64,000 bases of DNA from Dethiosulfovibrio faecalis (GCF_021568795.1 NZ_JAKGUE010000010.1:1-64000), one strand, 5' to 3'; numbered from the stretch's first letter, positions 25,441-33,388 are shown. Numbers and translations: made by a program. Notes: a model not told the origin generated them from the sequence alone.

Positions 25441-25850
25441 GCTCGCACCTCCTTCGCTCGGATCTCGGCCTCTTGAATGGCCTCGTCCATTCCTCGACAG
25501 ACGACGGCTTTATGTCCAGATTCGTTGAGGTATTCGAGCCAGTCTTTCTGTTCTGGGCTCAGGACACCTCCCTTCCTCCGCTTCATCTCTATCCAGAAAG
25601 CCCACTCGGGAATACATAGATCCGGCACTCCCTTCGAGACTCCTTCGGCTTTCAATCTCCCCGCCGTGGCCTTCCCTCTCGCTCCTCCGTTAGGCACCGC
25701 GAAGATTCGTACCGACGGAAATCTTCTCCGGAACCACTGGACGAAGTAACGCTGTTCGTCATGCTCCGACGGGATCACTCCAGGATCTTTCGACAACCCG
25801 GTCGTACTTGCCGTCTTTCTTGTAGCGTATAAACCTTGGCGGGGTGGCAT
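25410..25850 (-). CDS. VRR-NUC domain nuclease
   Basis: 146 aa. The core has the VRR-NUC signature: VPNGGARGKATAGRLKAEG, KGVPDLCIP and FWIEMKRRKGG, with the catalytic D and E-x-K in the last two. The family has the PD-(D/E)XK fold and often acts on branched DNA. The ATG at 25850 has a full GGAGGTGAT site, although it lies 92 bases inside the helicase gene. A GTG at 25778 is a weaker alternative. The end overlaps the primase-helicase gene. Confidence 0.88.
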   Translation of the reverse strand: MPPRQGLYATRKTASTTGLSKDPGVIPSEHDEQRYFVQWFRRRFPSVRIFAVPNGGARGKATAGRLKAEGVSKGVPDLCIPEWAFWIEMKRRKGGVLSPEQKDWLEYLNESGHKAVVCRGMDEAIQEAEIRAKEVRAWPLSHSSSR

Positions 25851-27351
25851 TCCCCATCACCTCCGCTAATTGTTCGATGTCCCAGGCCTGGGATATATCC
25901 GCCCCCGCCTGCTTTGCTATGCTTTGCAGGGTCCTGTTGGCCCGATGTCCTGCATATCCGCCGTGTAGGACGGTAAGATATTCGTCGATCTTGCTTATAT
26001 AGAGAGGCCCGTAGTATCTCGCCTTCAAAGTCTCTATTCCCGACTTGGCCATGTGGACCGACCATTCCCAGTCTTCTATCTGAAGCTCCTGCGGTTCTAT
26101 CCCCATGATGTCGTCTCCGTGTAGACTGACGGGGGGGGTCTTGATCTCCGGAAACGGAGCCCCGCAAGCTGGGCATATCTTTGCCGACAGATGGCAGAAT
26201 TCCTGGCATTGCTCGCAGACTTTCACCGGAGCCTCTCCCGTTCCATCGCCCTTCCGTCTCGGCGGTGCGACGCTCGTTATCGGTCCATGGGAGGATACGA
26301 CCCCGGCGAAGTCCAGTACCAGACAGTCACCGCCTTGAGGTTTTACCCTCATGCCCCTCCCTGCCATCTGGATATAAAGAGAGGGGCTTTTGGTCGGGCG
26401 GCACATGGCCAGAAGATCGATGCCCGGATGGTCGAAACCGGTGGTCAGTACCGAGTTATTGGTGACCGCCCTTATCTCTCCGGCCTTGAACCTTTGCAAA
26501 ATGATCGCCCGCTCGTCCTTTGGCGTGTTGCCCAGGATCGTTTCTGCGGTAACTCCGGCGGATCTCAACTCGTCTCTCATCGCTATGGCGTGATCCACTC
26601 CGGTGCAGAAAAAAAGCCATGACTTCCTATCCCGACCCCATTTCAGGACTTCCTGGACGATGTAGCCGTTGTCCGTTTCGTTGTTCACCGCTTTTTGCAG
26701 CTCCGATTCCACGTATTCGCCGCCTCGTGTGGCAACCCCTGCGGTCGAGAGGAGCGTATGGGTCAGTTTCGATCTGAGAGGGGCAAGGTGTCCTTGATTT
26801 ATCAATTCCTCGATGGTTACAGGTTCTATGAGTGTGGAAAAGAGAGCCGGTTCGTCGGTAATGAGACCGTGTCCAAGCCGGTAAGGCGTCGCCGTAAGAC
26901 CGATCACTCGCAGGCTGGGGTTGCTCTGGGTCAGGTCCTCTATGAGGCGGCGGTATCCCCCTTCCTTCTTGTGGGAGATGAGGTGGCACTCGTCGACGAT
27001 AACCATGTCGATATGTCCAAGCTGCTCCGCCTTGTTTCTGACCGACTGTATCCCTGCAACGGTGATGGATCGCCCCAGGTCTCTTTTGCCGAGCCCGGCC
27101 GAGTAGACCCCTAGTGGAGCCTCCGGCCAGGCGTTGAATATCTTGTCCGCGTCCTGCTCCAGGAGTTCTTTGACGTGGCTGAGTATGAGGATTCGAGTCT
27201 CCGGCCAGCCCTGCAAAGCATCGAGGCAAAGACCGGCTATGACGTGGCTTTTACCCGAGCCTGTAGGCATTACTACGCAGGGATTACCGTCGTTCGCTCT
27301 CATCCATTCGTACAGCAGGTCAAGAGCTCTCTGCTGGTAATCTCTTAGAAT
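25759..27351 (-). CDS. SF2 DNA helicase, probable AUU start
   Basis: 530 aa if translation begins at ATT (27351). Domain order: Q motif (LRDYQQRAL, only in this longer form), Walker A MPTGSGKS, DECH box (IVDECHLI), GLTATPYR, a second RecA lobe with LTTGFDHPG and QMAGRGMR, a four-Cys ribbon (CEQC..CPAC) and a C-terminal helical part. AGGAGGTG lies eight bases before the ATT, which overlaps the stop of the upstream gene. The next ATG (27303) would remove the Q motif and has no such site. This is a RecQ/RadD-like phage helicase for replication or recombination. Confidence 0.88.
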   Translation of the reverse strand: MLRDYQQRALDLLYEWMRANDGNPCVVMPTGSGKSHVIAGLCLDALQGWPETRILILSHVKELLEQDADKIFNAWPEAPLGVYSAGLGKRDLGRSITVAGIQSVRNKAEQLGHIDMVIVDECHLISHKKEGGYRRLIEDLTQSNPSLRVIGLTATPYRLGHGLITDEPALFSTLIEPVTIEELINQGHLAPLRSKLTHTLLSTAGVATRGGEYVESELQKAVNNETDNGYIVQEVLKWGRDRKSWLFFCTGVDHAIAMRDELRSAGVTAETILGNTPKDERAIILQRFKAGEIRAVTNNSVLTTGFDHPGIDLLAMCRPTKSPSLYIQMAGRGMRVKPQGGDCLVLDFAGVVSSHGPITSVAPPRRKGDGTGEAPVKVCEQCQEFCHLSAKICPACGAPFPEIKTPPVSLHGDDIMGIEPQELQIEDWEWSVHMAKSGIETLKARYYGPLYISKIDEYLTVLHGGYAGHRANRTLQSIAKQAGADISQAWDIEQLAEVMGNATPPRFIRYKKDGKYDRVVERSWSDPVGA

Positions 27352-28343
27352 GGCACGTCCACCTCCTCTATAGTCTGACTACCTTCCGCTATGCCTAGGA
27401 GTTCCTTGGAGCTGTAGACGTTGGCGTCCGGTTCGCCTACCGCATATTTGACGCCGTTGATAATGTAGTTTGCGCATAGTCCGTCCTCCGATCCGCCGAG
27501 CCATTCCCAAGGAACCAGATCCGGGTGGATCACGTGATAGGCGCACCCCTCTCTCTGGACATCAAGAGGGATCTCGCAATTCCCGCCTCTAGCGCAGGTC
27601 CACGTACCTTCCGGCGTCGGCGTAACGTGGGCACAGGTCCGACAGTTGACTTCCTTCGTCGTCTTGGAGCCAAAGCAAAAATCGTGGCAGGGACAGAATC
27701 GGCACTGGTACCACGATGGATCTGTGGACAAAGGTTCTGGCATCCGTTCCACCAAGGCGATTCTGTGTCCTCTGTCGACTAACATCTGAGCCGCCTGCTT
27801 GTCGTAATGGACCCGCTCGGTGTAGATCTCGTCGTTGTCCTTGCATACGGCGTAATACAGCCCTCTGTCGATCTTGGTCCCGTGCATGTAGAGCTGCATC
27901 TGACACCAATGCATCGGCTTGGCCGCCTGGAGGCCTTTCGATTGGAGCGTTTTGAAGCTCTTGGCCCCGTGGGTCTTGCACTCCAGGATATGGCGGCTCT
28001 TGAGGGCTTCCGGCACACCGGACTCGATGATTCCGTCGACTGAGCCGGAGACGTGAGATCCGAAGTCGACCCGACTTTGCTCTCCTCCGGTCGAGTGGAT
28101 TTTAAGGCCGATGGATTCCAGGTCTTTCACTATGACCGCTTCCTCCATCTGTCCCCGTCTGAAGAGGCGGAGGATTCGCCCGGGGAACTGTTCGATTACC
28201 GCCCATCGGAACGAGAGCCAGAGGAACCGATCGCAGGGATGTCCCAGGAGGGACGCCCCCAGATGGGGGCGCGGCCCTTCCCGGTGTTCCTGATGGTATT
28301 CGTCGATCAGCTCTGCTATGGACGGTCCTTTGGGGATCTCCAT
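27345..28343 (-). CDS. RecB/Cas4-like PD-(D/E)XK exonuclease
   Basis: 332 aa. The catalytic line reads GASLLGHPCDRFLWLSFR, GSVDGII (D), ILECKTHGAKSF (E-x-K) and WCQMQLYMH (Q motif), the order found in RecB-family nucleases. The C-terminal half has many cysteines (CRFCPCHDFC, CRTCAH, CARGGNC), possibly a zinc or Fe-S cluster. Together with the Sak4-like ATPase and DUF669 protein it would form a recombination module in which an exonuclease makes single strands. Confidence 0.82.
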   Translation of the reverse strand: MEIPKGPSIAELIDEYHQEHREGPRPHLGASLLGHPCDRFLWLSFRWAVIEQFPGRILRLFRRGQMEEAVIVKDLESIGLKIHSTGGEQSRVDFGSHVSGSVDGIIESGVPEALKSRHILECKTHGAKSFKTLQSKGLQAAKPMHWCQMQLYMHGTKIDRGLYYAVCKDNDEIYTERVHYDKQAAQMLVDRGHRIALVERMPEPLSTDPSWYQCRFCPCHDFCFGSKTTKEVNCRTCAHVTPTPEGTWTCARGGNCEIPLDVQREGCAYHVIHPDLVPWEWLGGSEDGLCANYIINGVKYAVGEPDANVYSSKELLGIAEGSQTIEEVDVPF

Positions 28344-28346
28344 GGT

Positions 28347-28886
28347 TTACGCTCTTACCCAGGGAGGCGTTACGTTGCCGGTTTCGCTAGGGGGCGGTGG
28401 CGTCGAAGCGGAGCGACTGAAGCCGTTAGCGACCGATCTGTTCGTCGGCTTGTTTGTCGGAGATCCCGTGGGGGAGCTTCCTACCGGCTTGTAGTCCTTG
28501 ACCACGTTCTTGGGACCAAATTCCTTGTCGTTTTTGACCTTGACCTTGATCTCCACATCGGCCCCGATCATCTGATCGGTGTCCTGGATGGTGGTTTCTC
28601 CGATAGCGACAGCTATCTTTTTCATGGTCGCTATCCCGATGTCCACCGCCGTTTGACTGGGATTCTGTACGTTGATGATGTCGAAGACCATCCGGCCTTG
28701 ATAAGACGGTCCGGTTATTTGAAGGGATACGTTGAGATATTTGCCAGTACCAGCCTTGGTATCTTTGACTTCGACTTTTGTGATTTTCGCGTTGTATGTC
28801 CCTGCTGGGATCGGGTCATAGTTGTCGATTTCTTCCAGCTTGACCGCCGATATCGCTCTGGTTGTTTCAGGGGCTAAGAGTGCCAT
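28347..28886 (-). CDS. DUF669 protein, probable ssDNA-binding protein
   Basis: 179 aa. The core (YDPIPAGTYNAKITKVEVKD, KYLNVSLQITG, GRMVFDIINVQNPSQ) is that of DUF669, found in phages in place of SSB. A Ser/Thr/Pro-rich tail leads to PPWVRA, so it may have an SSB-like C-terminal interaction tip, although that tip is not acidic. AGGAGG precedes the ATG. It lies between the exonuclease and the ATPase genes. Confidence 0.8.
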   Translation of the reverse strand: MALLAPETTRAISAVKLEEIDNYDPIPAGTYNAKITKVEVKDTKAGTGKYLNVSLQITGPSYQGRMVFDIINVQNPSQTAVDIGIATMKKIAVAIGETTIQDTDQMIGADVEIKVKVKNDKEFGPKNVVKDYKPVGSSPTGSPTNKPTNRSVANGFSRSASTPPPPSETGNVTPPWVRA

Positions 28887-28889
28887 GAT

Positions 28890-29291
28890 TTATACCTCCT
28901 TGATTTCTATAGATGGCTTCCCGGGCGTCGCTACAATCGCCTGAGCCAATACGTTGGTTACCTCGGGGCTTGCCTTATCCCATTCCCTCTTGTTGATATC
29001 CGGTTTCCATCGGAACAGCGTCGAAAGGTAGTCGAATAATCCCGCTTCCTGTGCGACCTTCTGGAGGGCATCGCCGTCCACTCGTCTGTTGATCTTGCCC
29101 TTCACCTTGATCGCAAATCGCCCCGCCTCCATGGAATGAGTTCCTTCAAAGTGTGAGCTGAGACCGGAAAGATCCCATATCTTCTGCTCGAGCTCATCCT
29201 TCCTTTGTTTGGCCTCTGCCATGTACGCCTTGATCTTCTCTATCTCCTCGGCCATAGATTCCAGAGTCTCGCCGTCGCCTCTCCAGTTCAT
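28890..29291 (-). CDS. Helical phage protein of recombination module, unknown
   Basis: 133 aa from the ATG at 29291, eight bases after GGAGG and overlapping the end of the ATPase gene. The first half is a coiled coil (EEIEKIKAYMAEAKQRKDEL). The second has KVKGKINRRVDGDALQKVAQ and ends in IEIKEV. I do not recognise a named family. It always sits inside the Sak4/DUF669 context here and may be an accessory to it. Confidence 0.65.
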   Translation of the reverse strand: MNWRGDGETLESMAEEIEKIKAYMAEAKQRKDELEQKIWDLSGLSSHFEGTHSMEAGRFAIKVKGKINRRVDGDALQKVAQEAGLFDYLSTLFRWKPDINKREWDKASPEVTNVLAQAIVATPGKPSIEIKEV

Positions 29292-29292
29292 T

Positions 29293-29967
29293 TCAATTGC
29301 CTCCGATCTTCTTGATGATTGCCCCAAGATCTGGGACTTCCCAGGGATCTAACCGACCGGATCGGTCTTTTGCCGTCCAGAGTCCGTCCGGCTCGCACAT
29401 CAGGGCTCTTTGGGATACTCCATCGGCGTCTTTCTCCACCCGTAGGGCGAGGACTTCGTCGAAGAAGTACGGAAGCTGCTGACCGGTCTTGTTACCGGGC
29501 ATCGAAGGGTAATACATGATGCGTCCCATCTCATCCTGGGCCTTCTCCATCTTTGCGGAGAAGTAGACGTGTTTCCCCGAGATATCCCGAAAGGCCCGAA
29601 TCAGGTCGGTCATCTGGTCTTGCATGGCCCCGTAGGCTTGCCTCGGATCTTTGGCCGTTTTTTTCTCTGCCGATAGGACGACTTCGGCTATTTCCGATAT
29701 GGAGTCCAGGGCGACCGAGGTAAATGTCTTGGCCTCGTCCGAACCTGTTACCCACTGGTAGGCATCACCCAGGTCTCCCATATTGGAGATCTCTATATAT
29801 GGGATCTCCGTCCCCTGAAGAGATAAAAGGCCACCTTCCGCCGACAGGATGATCGGGTTAGGCAGTGTCTTGATAAGGGAGGTTTTCCCCGCTCCGGCGG
29901 CACCGTAGACCAGAACTTTTACTCCGTTGGCGCTTAAACTACTGGTGCTTTTCAGGCTTATCGCCAT
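29293..29967 (-). CDS. Sak4-like RecA-fold ATPase (single-strand annealing/recombinase)
   Basis: 224 aa from the ATG at 29967, overlapping the previous stop (TAATG), with GGAGGAGGTG upstream. Walker A GAAGAGKTS is at residues 22-30, with a Walker B-like TSVALDSISEI further on and a central KHVYFSAKMEK. The size and motifs fit the Sak4 group of phage recombinases (AAA_24). It likely works with the DUF669 SSB-like protein and the exonuclease. Confidence 0.8.
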   Translation of the reverse strand: MAISLKSTSSLSANGVKVLVYGAAGAGKTSLIKTLPNPIILSAEGGLLSLQGTEIPYIEISNMGDLGDAYQWVTGSDEAKTFTSVALDSISEIAEVVLSAEKKTAKDPRQAYGAMQDQMTDLIRAFRDISGKHVYFSAKMEKAQDEMGRIMYYPSMPGNKTGQQLPYFFDEVLALRVEKDADGVSQRALMCEPDGLWTAKDRSGRLDPWEVPDLGAIIKKIGGN

Positions 29968-30464
29968 TACGACACCTCCTCCATGCATTCGTCTACGAGG
30001 TCCATGTCGTAGGCGTCCGATACCGAGATTTTCTCGCCGTTTAGGAAGGCACAGTGGAACGTCGCCTCTTCCAGAGGAATGTCCGGTATAGTCCTGCCCC
30101 GGGTTGAAAAGAGTTCGTCCAGCTGATCCACGGCAACGAAGACTTTTCCAGGCTCTTTGATGGACGCAACTCTGGCGTCTTCTATCTGAGCTACGACTTG
30201 GCTGTAGTGCAGTGTCCGTTCCTGCGTCTTGTATATGCTCGCGGCCCTTTGTTTTTCCGTCTTGGCTCCTTCGGCTCTGAGAGTCGCTTTCTCCAAGGCC
30301 GTCTGAGCTTTGGAGTAGGCTTCGTCTTTGTAGTCCAGAGGGAGCCCCTCCTCGGCAAAAACGTGTCCCTGCCCTTCATCGTCGAAGACCGCATCTACTG
30401 CCGTCGGTTGGTTGGGTACCGGCACCAATTTCATATTCGGGTTGTCGTCTGCAAAGGACGCCAT
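29967..30464 (-). CDS. Hypothetical phage protein, helical middle
   Basis: 165 aa. It has GGAGG upstream and starts MASFADDNPNMKLVPVPNQP. The middle (ALEKATLRAEGAKTEKQRAA) is a coiled coil and the C-terminus is acidic. It is coupled to the ATPase downstream. No family is recognised. Confidence 0.6.
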   Translation of the reverse strand: MASFADDNPNMKLVPVPNQPTAVDAVFDDEGQGHVFAEEGLPLDYKDEAYSKAQTALEKATLRAEGAKTEKQRAASIYKTQERTLHYSQVVAQIEDARVASIKEPGKVFVAVDQLDELFSTRGRTIPDIPLEEATFHCAFLNGEKISVSDAYDMDLVDECMEEVS

Positions 30465-30595
30465 TTGTCTGCCTCCATTCCTCTGTCCATCTCCTCGTAG
30501 ATATGGGATTCCCGTCTTTCGTCTCTGTCTATTTCATTCGCCATGTCCCTGTAGTAGTCGTAGGAGCTGTCATAGTTCCGTGGATCGAGGTACAT
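30431..30595 (-). CDS. Small acidic phage protein (54 aa)
   Basis: The ATG at 30595 has AGGAG nine bases upstream and lies two bases after the previous stop. The protein is MYLDPRNYDSSYDYYRDMAN and on, rich in Tyr, Asp, Arg and Glu. It overlaps the start of the next gene by 34 bases, whose ribosome binding site is inside it. Spacing and coupling support it; function unknown. Confidence 0.6.
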   Translation of the reverse strand: MYLDPRNYDSSYDYYRDMANEIDRDERRESHIYEEMDRGMEADKWRPLQTTTRI

Positions 30596-30597
30596 AC

Positions 30598-30810
30598 TCA
30601 CCGGCTCCTTTGTGTTAAAATGAGGTTCTGGTGCATCTTGCTTTGTCCCTCGCTCTCGGCGGCTACCGAAGCGGGGGATTTTTTGTATTCGTCGATCAAC
30701 CTCAACCGGTTCGTCTCGCCCCTTCTGGCAGACTCACGCTTCATTTCGTATGGCAAAAAACAAAGGTCTTCGAGCTCTTTGAGCTTCATGCTTCCCCAGG
30801 TTCCGTTCAT
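30598..30810 (-). CDS. Small phage protein (70 aa)
   Basis: The ATG at 30810 overlaps the stop of the 50-aa gene before it (ATGA) and has GGAGG seven bases upstream. The protein begins MNGTWGSMKLKELEDLCFLP and is basic. No family recognised. Confidence 0.6.
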   Translation of the reverse strand: MNGTWGSMKLKELEDLCFLPYEMKRESARRGETNRLRLIDEYKKSPASVAAESEGQSKMHQNLILTQRSR

Positions 30811-30959
30811 CTCCTTACCTCCCGGTACAGCCTCACCACCTGCCCCGGTGGCAGGACTTCTTTGATGGGGACCATTAGCCTGTTCATGTCGATCTCGTAC
30901 CACCTAGGACCGAATAGACGCCGCCTTATCACTCTGGCGAGTTTACTTACCCACCACAT
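30807..30959 (-). CDS. Small basic phage protein (50 aa)
   Basis: The frame starts MWWVSKLARVIRRRLFGPRW at an ATG with GGAGA six bases upstream and ends in an ATGA overlap with the next gene. A short, tryptophan- and arginine-rich protein of unknown role. The coupling on both sides makes it likely real. Confidence 0.6.
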   Translation of the reverse strand: MWWVSKLARVIRRRLFGPRWYEIDMNRLMVPIKEVLPPGQVVRLYREVRR

Positions 30960-31170
30960 CGGCTGTCTCCGCTATGGCTTGTAGAGATATCAGATCTCGT
31001 CTAGGGTCCCGCCGGTTTCCGTCCGCCAACGCCTCGCAAAGCTCCAAGATGGCTTCGTCCTTGCCTACGAGGCTACCGTTTTTGATAAGGACCTGCCCTG
31101 CACTCGTCTCAAATACCGCCGTTCCGCTTGCCTCGAATGCGCGCTTTGCCCTTTCTGTCTCTGTCATCAT
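30943..31170 (-). CDS. Small phage protein (75 aa)
   Basis: AAGGAGG lies upstream of the ATG. The protein has a helical start (TETERAKRAFEASG), a beta hairpin and a second helix (EAILELCEALADG). It overlaps both neighbours. No family recognised. Confidence 0.55.
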   Translation of the reverse strand: MMTETERAKRAFEASGTAVFETSAGQVLIKNGSLVGKDEAILELCEALADGNRRDPRRDLISLQAIAETADVVGK

Positions 31171-31534
31171 TACCTGAACCTCCTTCGTGATATGGTTGTC
31201 GAGTAGGAGAATTGAAATACTCCTTCACGTCCGCTGCCCTCCAACGGGTGATTGCGCCTTTTTCAAACGGAGGGGGAAACTTGCCTGCCTCCACACGTCT
31301 GTACAATGTCGAGATTGAGTAGGTGGTTATCTTGCTCACCTCTTCAGGAGTCAAAAGCATCGGCTGAACAGCGAAAGAAGCTATCCGTTTTTCCAAAGAC
31401 GCTATCGACTTTTCCAGAGAATCTAGGCGATCCGTTCCTACTCCTGATTTGACGGCATCAATCAGAATTGGCATCAGCATCTCTGCAACTCGTGCCGTTA
31501 TGGTCTCTTCCAAAGTCGCCGCCTGCGTGGGCAT
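31109..31534 (-). CDS. AlpA/excisionase-like DNA-binding protein
   Basis: 141 aa. After a helical N-terminus, residues about 57-108 read LLTPEEVSKITTYSISTLYR and on to the ARWRAADVKEYF type ending, the MerR-like winged helix of AlpA, Xis and related phage regulators. The C-terminal tail is Gly/Arg/Lys-rich. AGGAGG precedes the ATG. A role as excisionase or early regulator is inferred. Confidence 0.7.
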   Translation of the reverse strand: MPTQAATLEETITARVAEMLMPILIDAVKSGVGTDRLDSLEKSIASLEKRIASFAVQPMLLTPEEVSKITTYSISTLYRRVEAGKFPPPFEKGAITRWRAADVKEYFNSPTRQPYHEGGSGNDDRDRKGKARIRGKRNGGI

Positions 31535-31569
31535 TTAGACACCTCCTTATCAAACTCGTTTTTGATTGT

Positions 31570-31995
31570 TCAGCTTGCCGCCCACATGCGGCGTCCGCCT
31601 GATCCTCGTCGTGGAATCCATCCGAGCTGTCTTAACGCAAATCCTGTGCTCGTCCTGCCCGGCGGGACTATTCCGTAATATGAGCACCACTCGATCAGTC
31701 TTTCCCTTATCTCGGAGGAACTGACCAACCTTCCTATCGAGTTTTCTTCCATGAACGCCGTGACAATGTCGAGAGTCCTTTCACTCGTAATGCCTACGCC
31801 GGATTTCGGCCTGGTCTTGATCCTCTTAGGCAAGACGAGATGTCCCGTGATCAATCCCGCAACCTCGGCCACCAAGGAATCCATCGGTTCGGAAGAGATG
31901 TGGTCTTTGGTCAACTGGATGAGGTTAAGAAGCTCCCTGCATTGGTTCTTTTGCTTGAACATGTCCTGAGCCGCGAGGTCTAAGTCGTTGTTCAT
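31570..31995 (-). CDS. Hypothetical early phage protein, possible winged helix
   Basis: 141 aa from the ATG at 31995, which overlaps the preceding stop (TGATG). GGAGG is seven bases upstream. The C-terminal half (LVSSSEIRERLIEWCSYYGI, then LRQLGWIPRRG) looks like the winged helix of phage primase or regulator tails. No family is certain. Confidence 0.55.
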   Translation of the reverse strand: MNNDLDLAAQDMFKQKNQCRELLNLIQLTKDHISSEPMDSLVAEVAGLITGHLVLPKRIKTRPKSGVGITSERTLDIVTAFMEENSIGRLVSSSEIRERLIEWCSYYGIVPPGRTSTGFALRQLGWIPRRGSGGRRMWAAS

Positions 31996-32186
31996 CACTT
32001 CACCTCCTCCTCAAATCCGACATCGGCCAAAAGCCTGGCTACGGCCCTGTTTTCCTTCTGCATCGTCCTCAGATATTCCACCGTGCTTACGTCATCCGCT
32101 TTGCCATCTGCCAGATCCTCCAAATACCGCAGCACTTCTCCCGGCTCATTGCTCCTGAGATAGAGATTGGCGTGCAGCTCCACCAC
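31995..32186 (-). CDS. Small early phage protein (63 aa)
   Basis: It begins at a GTG with GGGGGA nine or ten bases upstream. The protein is acidic and helical (LRYLEDLADGKADDVSTVEY). It follows the Cro-like gene in the early operon and is coupled to the gene after it. Function unknown. Confidence 0.5.
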   Translation of the reverse strand: MVELHANLYLRSNEPGEVLRYLEDLADGKADDVSTVEYLRTMQKENRAVARLLADVGFEEEVK

Positions 32187-32230
32187 CTCGCAGAGTCCCC
32201 CTGCTAGAGACCTCCCTCCGGCCTCCGGGA

Positions 32231-32494
32231 TCAGGCGGATGTAACCTCCTCCTTCTCCCGGGGGTGGGGAGGGTTTGAGATTTCTGCCGCCTCAAGAGGC
32301 GTAAGTATCTCCATAAGGTCTAATGCGACAGCAATTTGCACCCGCGCCTTGTCAGAGATGCCTCTTTTCCCGTTTTCGATCTGAGAAATTTGATTTTGAC
32401 GGAGCCCTACCATCTCTCCCAGTGATTCTTGGGAAAGGTTCCTTTCTTTCCGTCGAGAAGCTATTAAGGCTCCCCTTCTTCCCTTTGCGTCCAC
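32231..32494 (-). CDS. Cro-like repressor (XRE helix-turn-helix)
   Basis: 87 aa. The GTG at 32494 is nine bases after GGAGG and is favoured over a TTG six bases earlier. Residues about 10-60 are an XRE-type helix-turn-helix (LSQESLGEMVGLRQNQISQI). It is the first gene of the leftward operon and lies opposite the CI-like gene, the usual Cro position. It would repress the repressor gene during lytic growth. Confidence 0.85.
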   Translation of the reverse strand: MDAKGRRGALIASRRKERNLSQESLGEMVGLRQNQISQIENGKRGISDKARVQIAVALDLMEILTPLEAAEISNPPHPREKEEVTSA

Positions 32495-32520
32495 AGACAA
32501 CCACCTCCCTTCTTGCCAAG

Positions 32521-32549
32521 AGAATATATCTCTTAAAGTGATATGTCAA
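32521..32549 (-). promoter_or_regulatory. Early leftward promoter
   Basis: The minus strand has TTGACA (32544-32549), a 17-base spacer and TATTCT (32521-32526). It drives the Cro-like gene and the early operon. The operator palindrome at 32526-32544 fills the spacer, so a bound repressor would block it. Confidence 0.8.
32526..32544. promoter_or_regulatory. Repressor operator palindrome
   Basis: ATATCTCTTAAAGTGATAT is a 19-base palindrome with one mismatch per arm pair (ATATCTCTT against AAGTGATAT) and lies between the -35 and -10 of the early promoter. Related half-sites ATATCTCTT (32577) and GAGATAT (32615) recur in the same region. Confidence 0.7.
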
Positions 32550-32559
32550 GCACATAATC

Positions 32560-32590
32560 CCTAAAAGAAGTACAAAATATCTCTTTTAGG
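32560..32590. promoter_or_regulatory. Inverted repeat in repressor/Cro intergenic region
   Basis: CCTAAAAGA (32560-32568) and TCTTTTAGG (32582-32590) are perfect 9-base arms with a 13-base centre that contains another ATATCTC half-site. It could be a second operator or a weak hairpin. Confidence 0.45.
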
Positions 32591-32604
32591 AGGTTCACTT
32601 ATAG

Positions 32605-32627
32605 ATCACAAAATGAGATATTGTGAT
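32605..32627. promoter_or_regulatory. Dyad just upstream of the repressor gene
   Basis: ATCACAAAAT and ATATTGTGAT are 10-base arms (one mismatch) around GAG, ending 15 bases before the repressor start. Position suits autoregulation of the repressor. I could not place a good promoter for that gene; a CATAAT at 32553 lacks a clear -35. Confidence 0.45.
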
Positions 32628-32641
32628 TGGGGGTGGGGCAA

Positions 32642-33388
32642 ATGGGATATTCAGAGATGGAGAAAAAACTTATCAGAGGAGATCGATTGAAATTTTTAAG
32701 GGAAAAGTTAGATCTGTCTCAAGGGGAACTGGGAGAGCTTGCGGGGATAGCACAAAATCACATCAGCTCTATTGAAACTGGCAAAAGAGGAGCTTCTGAT
32801 AAAACTAAGAAAAGATTGGCCGAAGCACTCAAAACAAATGTTTCTTATCTCATTGGCGAAACCGACGATCCAGCCCCACAGGACAGCCCACCAGGCGATA
32901 CCTTCCCGTTCAAAAAACTATTCGAGCGGGAGGAATGGAGACAATTTCCAGTACTGGAACCAACCGTCGTCGCTTGTGCGGGATACGGGAATGGGGGGAT
33001 GACTACGATTTACGCCGACGCGGAGGAATTTATCCCTCTGCCAGCGTCCATGGTGGGGACCATCTCGGTAGATCCGGGGAAGTACCCTTTTGCGCTTCGT
33101 ATTGAAGGAGACAGTATGGAAGATGCGGGGATAGTCGACGGGTCGTATGTGCTTGTCAACCCGGCAGAGGAGGTGTACGACGGAGATCCAGCACTTGTTA
33201 TCTTTGGAAGGAACAGTAATTGCGCCGTAAAGTGGGTTTATTTTCACAACGACGGAGGCGTAGAGTTACGATCCGCTTCGTTGAAGTACCCTCCGAGGGC
33301 CTTTTCTGTTGAGGACATTGAGGAAGGGCTATTCCATATTGTTGGGAAAGTGGTTTGGACCGGAGGGAAGCCTCGATCAGGGGCGTAG
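32642..33388 (+). CDS. CI/LexA-type phage repressor (HTH plus S24 peptidase)
   Basis: 248 aa from the ATG at 32642. Residues about 15-65 are an XRE helix-turn-helix (LSQGELGELAGIAQNHISSI). The C-terminal S24 domain has the Ala-Gly cleavage site (CAGYGNGG, A113-G114), the Ser nucleophile (EGDSM, S158) and the Lys (AVKWV, K197). It should keep the prophage silent and cut itself on RecA activation. The gene faces away from the Cro-like gene, with three dyads between. Confidence 0.92.
   Translation: MGYSEMEKKLIRGDRLKFLREKLDLSQGELGELAGIAQNHISSIETGKRGASDKTKKRLAEALKTNVSYLIGETDDPAPQDSPPGDTFPFKKLFEREEWRQFPVLEPTVVACAGYGNGGMTTIYADAEEFIPLPASMVGTISVDPGKYPFALRIEGDSMEDAGIVDGSYVLVNPAEEVYDGDPALVIFGRNSNCAVKWVYFHNDGGVELRSASLKYPPRAFSVEDIEEGLFHIVGKVVWTGGKPRSGA

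Noticed and set aside
32612-32686. A 25-codon leader peptide before the repressor
   Set aside because: Its ATG is too far from the AGGAGG at 32588, and the frame overlaps the repressor start without clear function.
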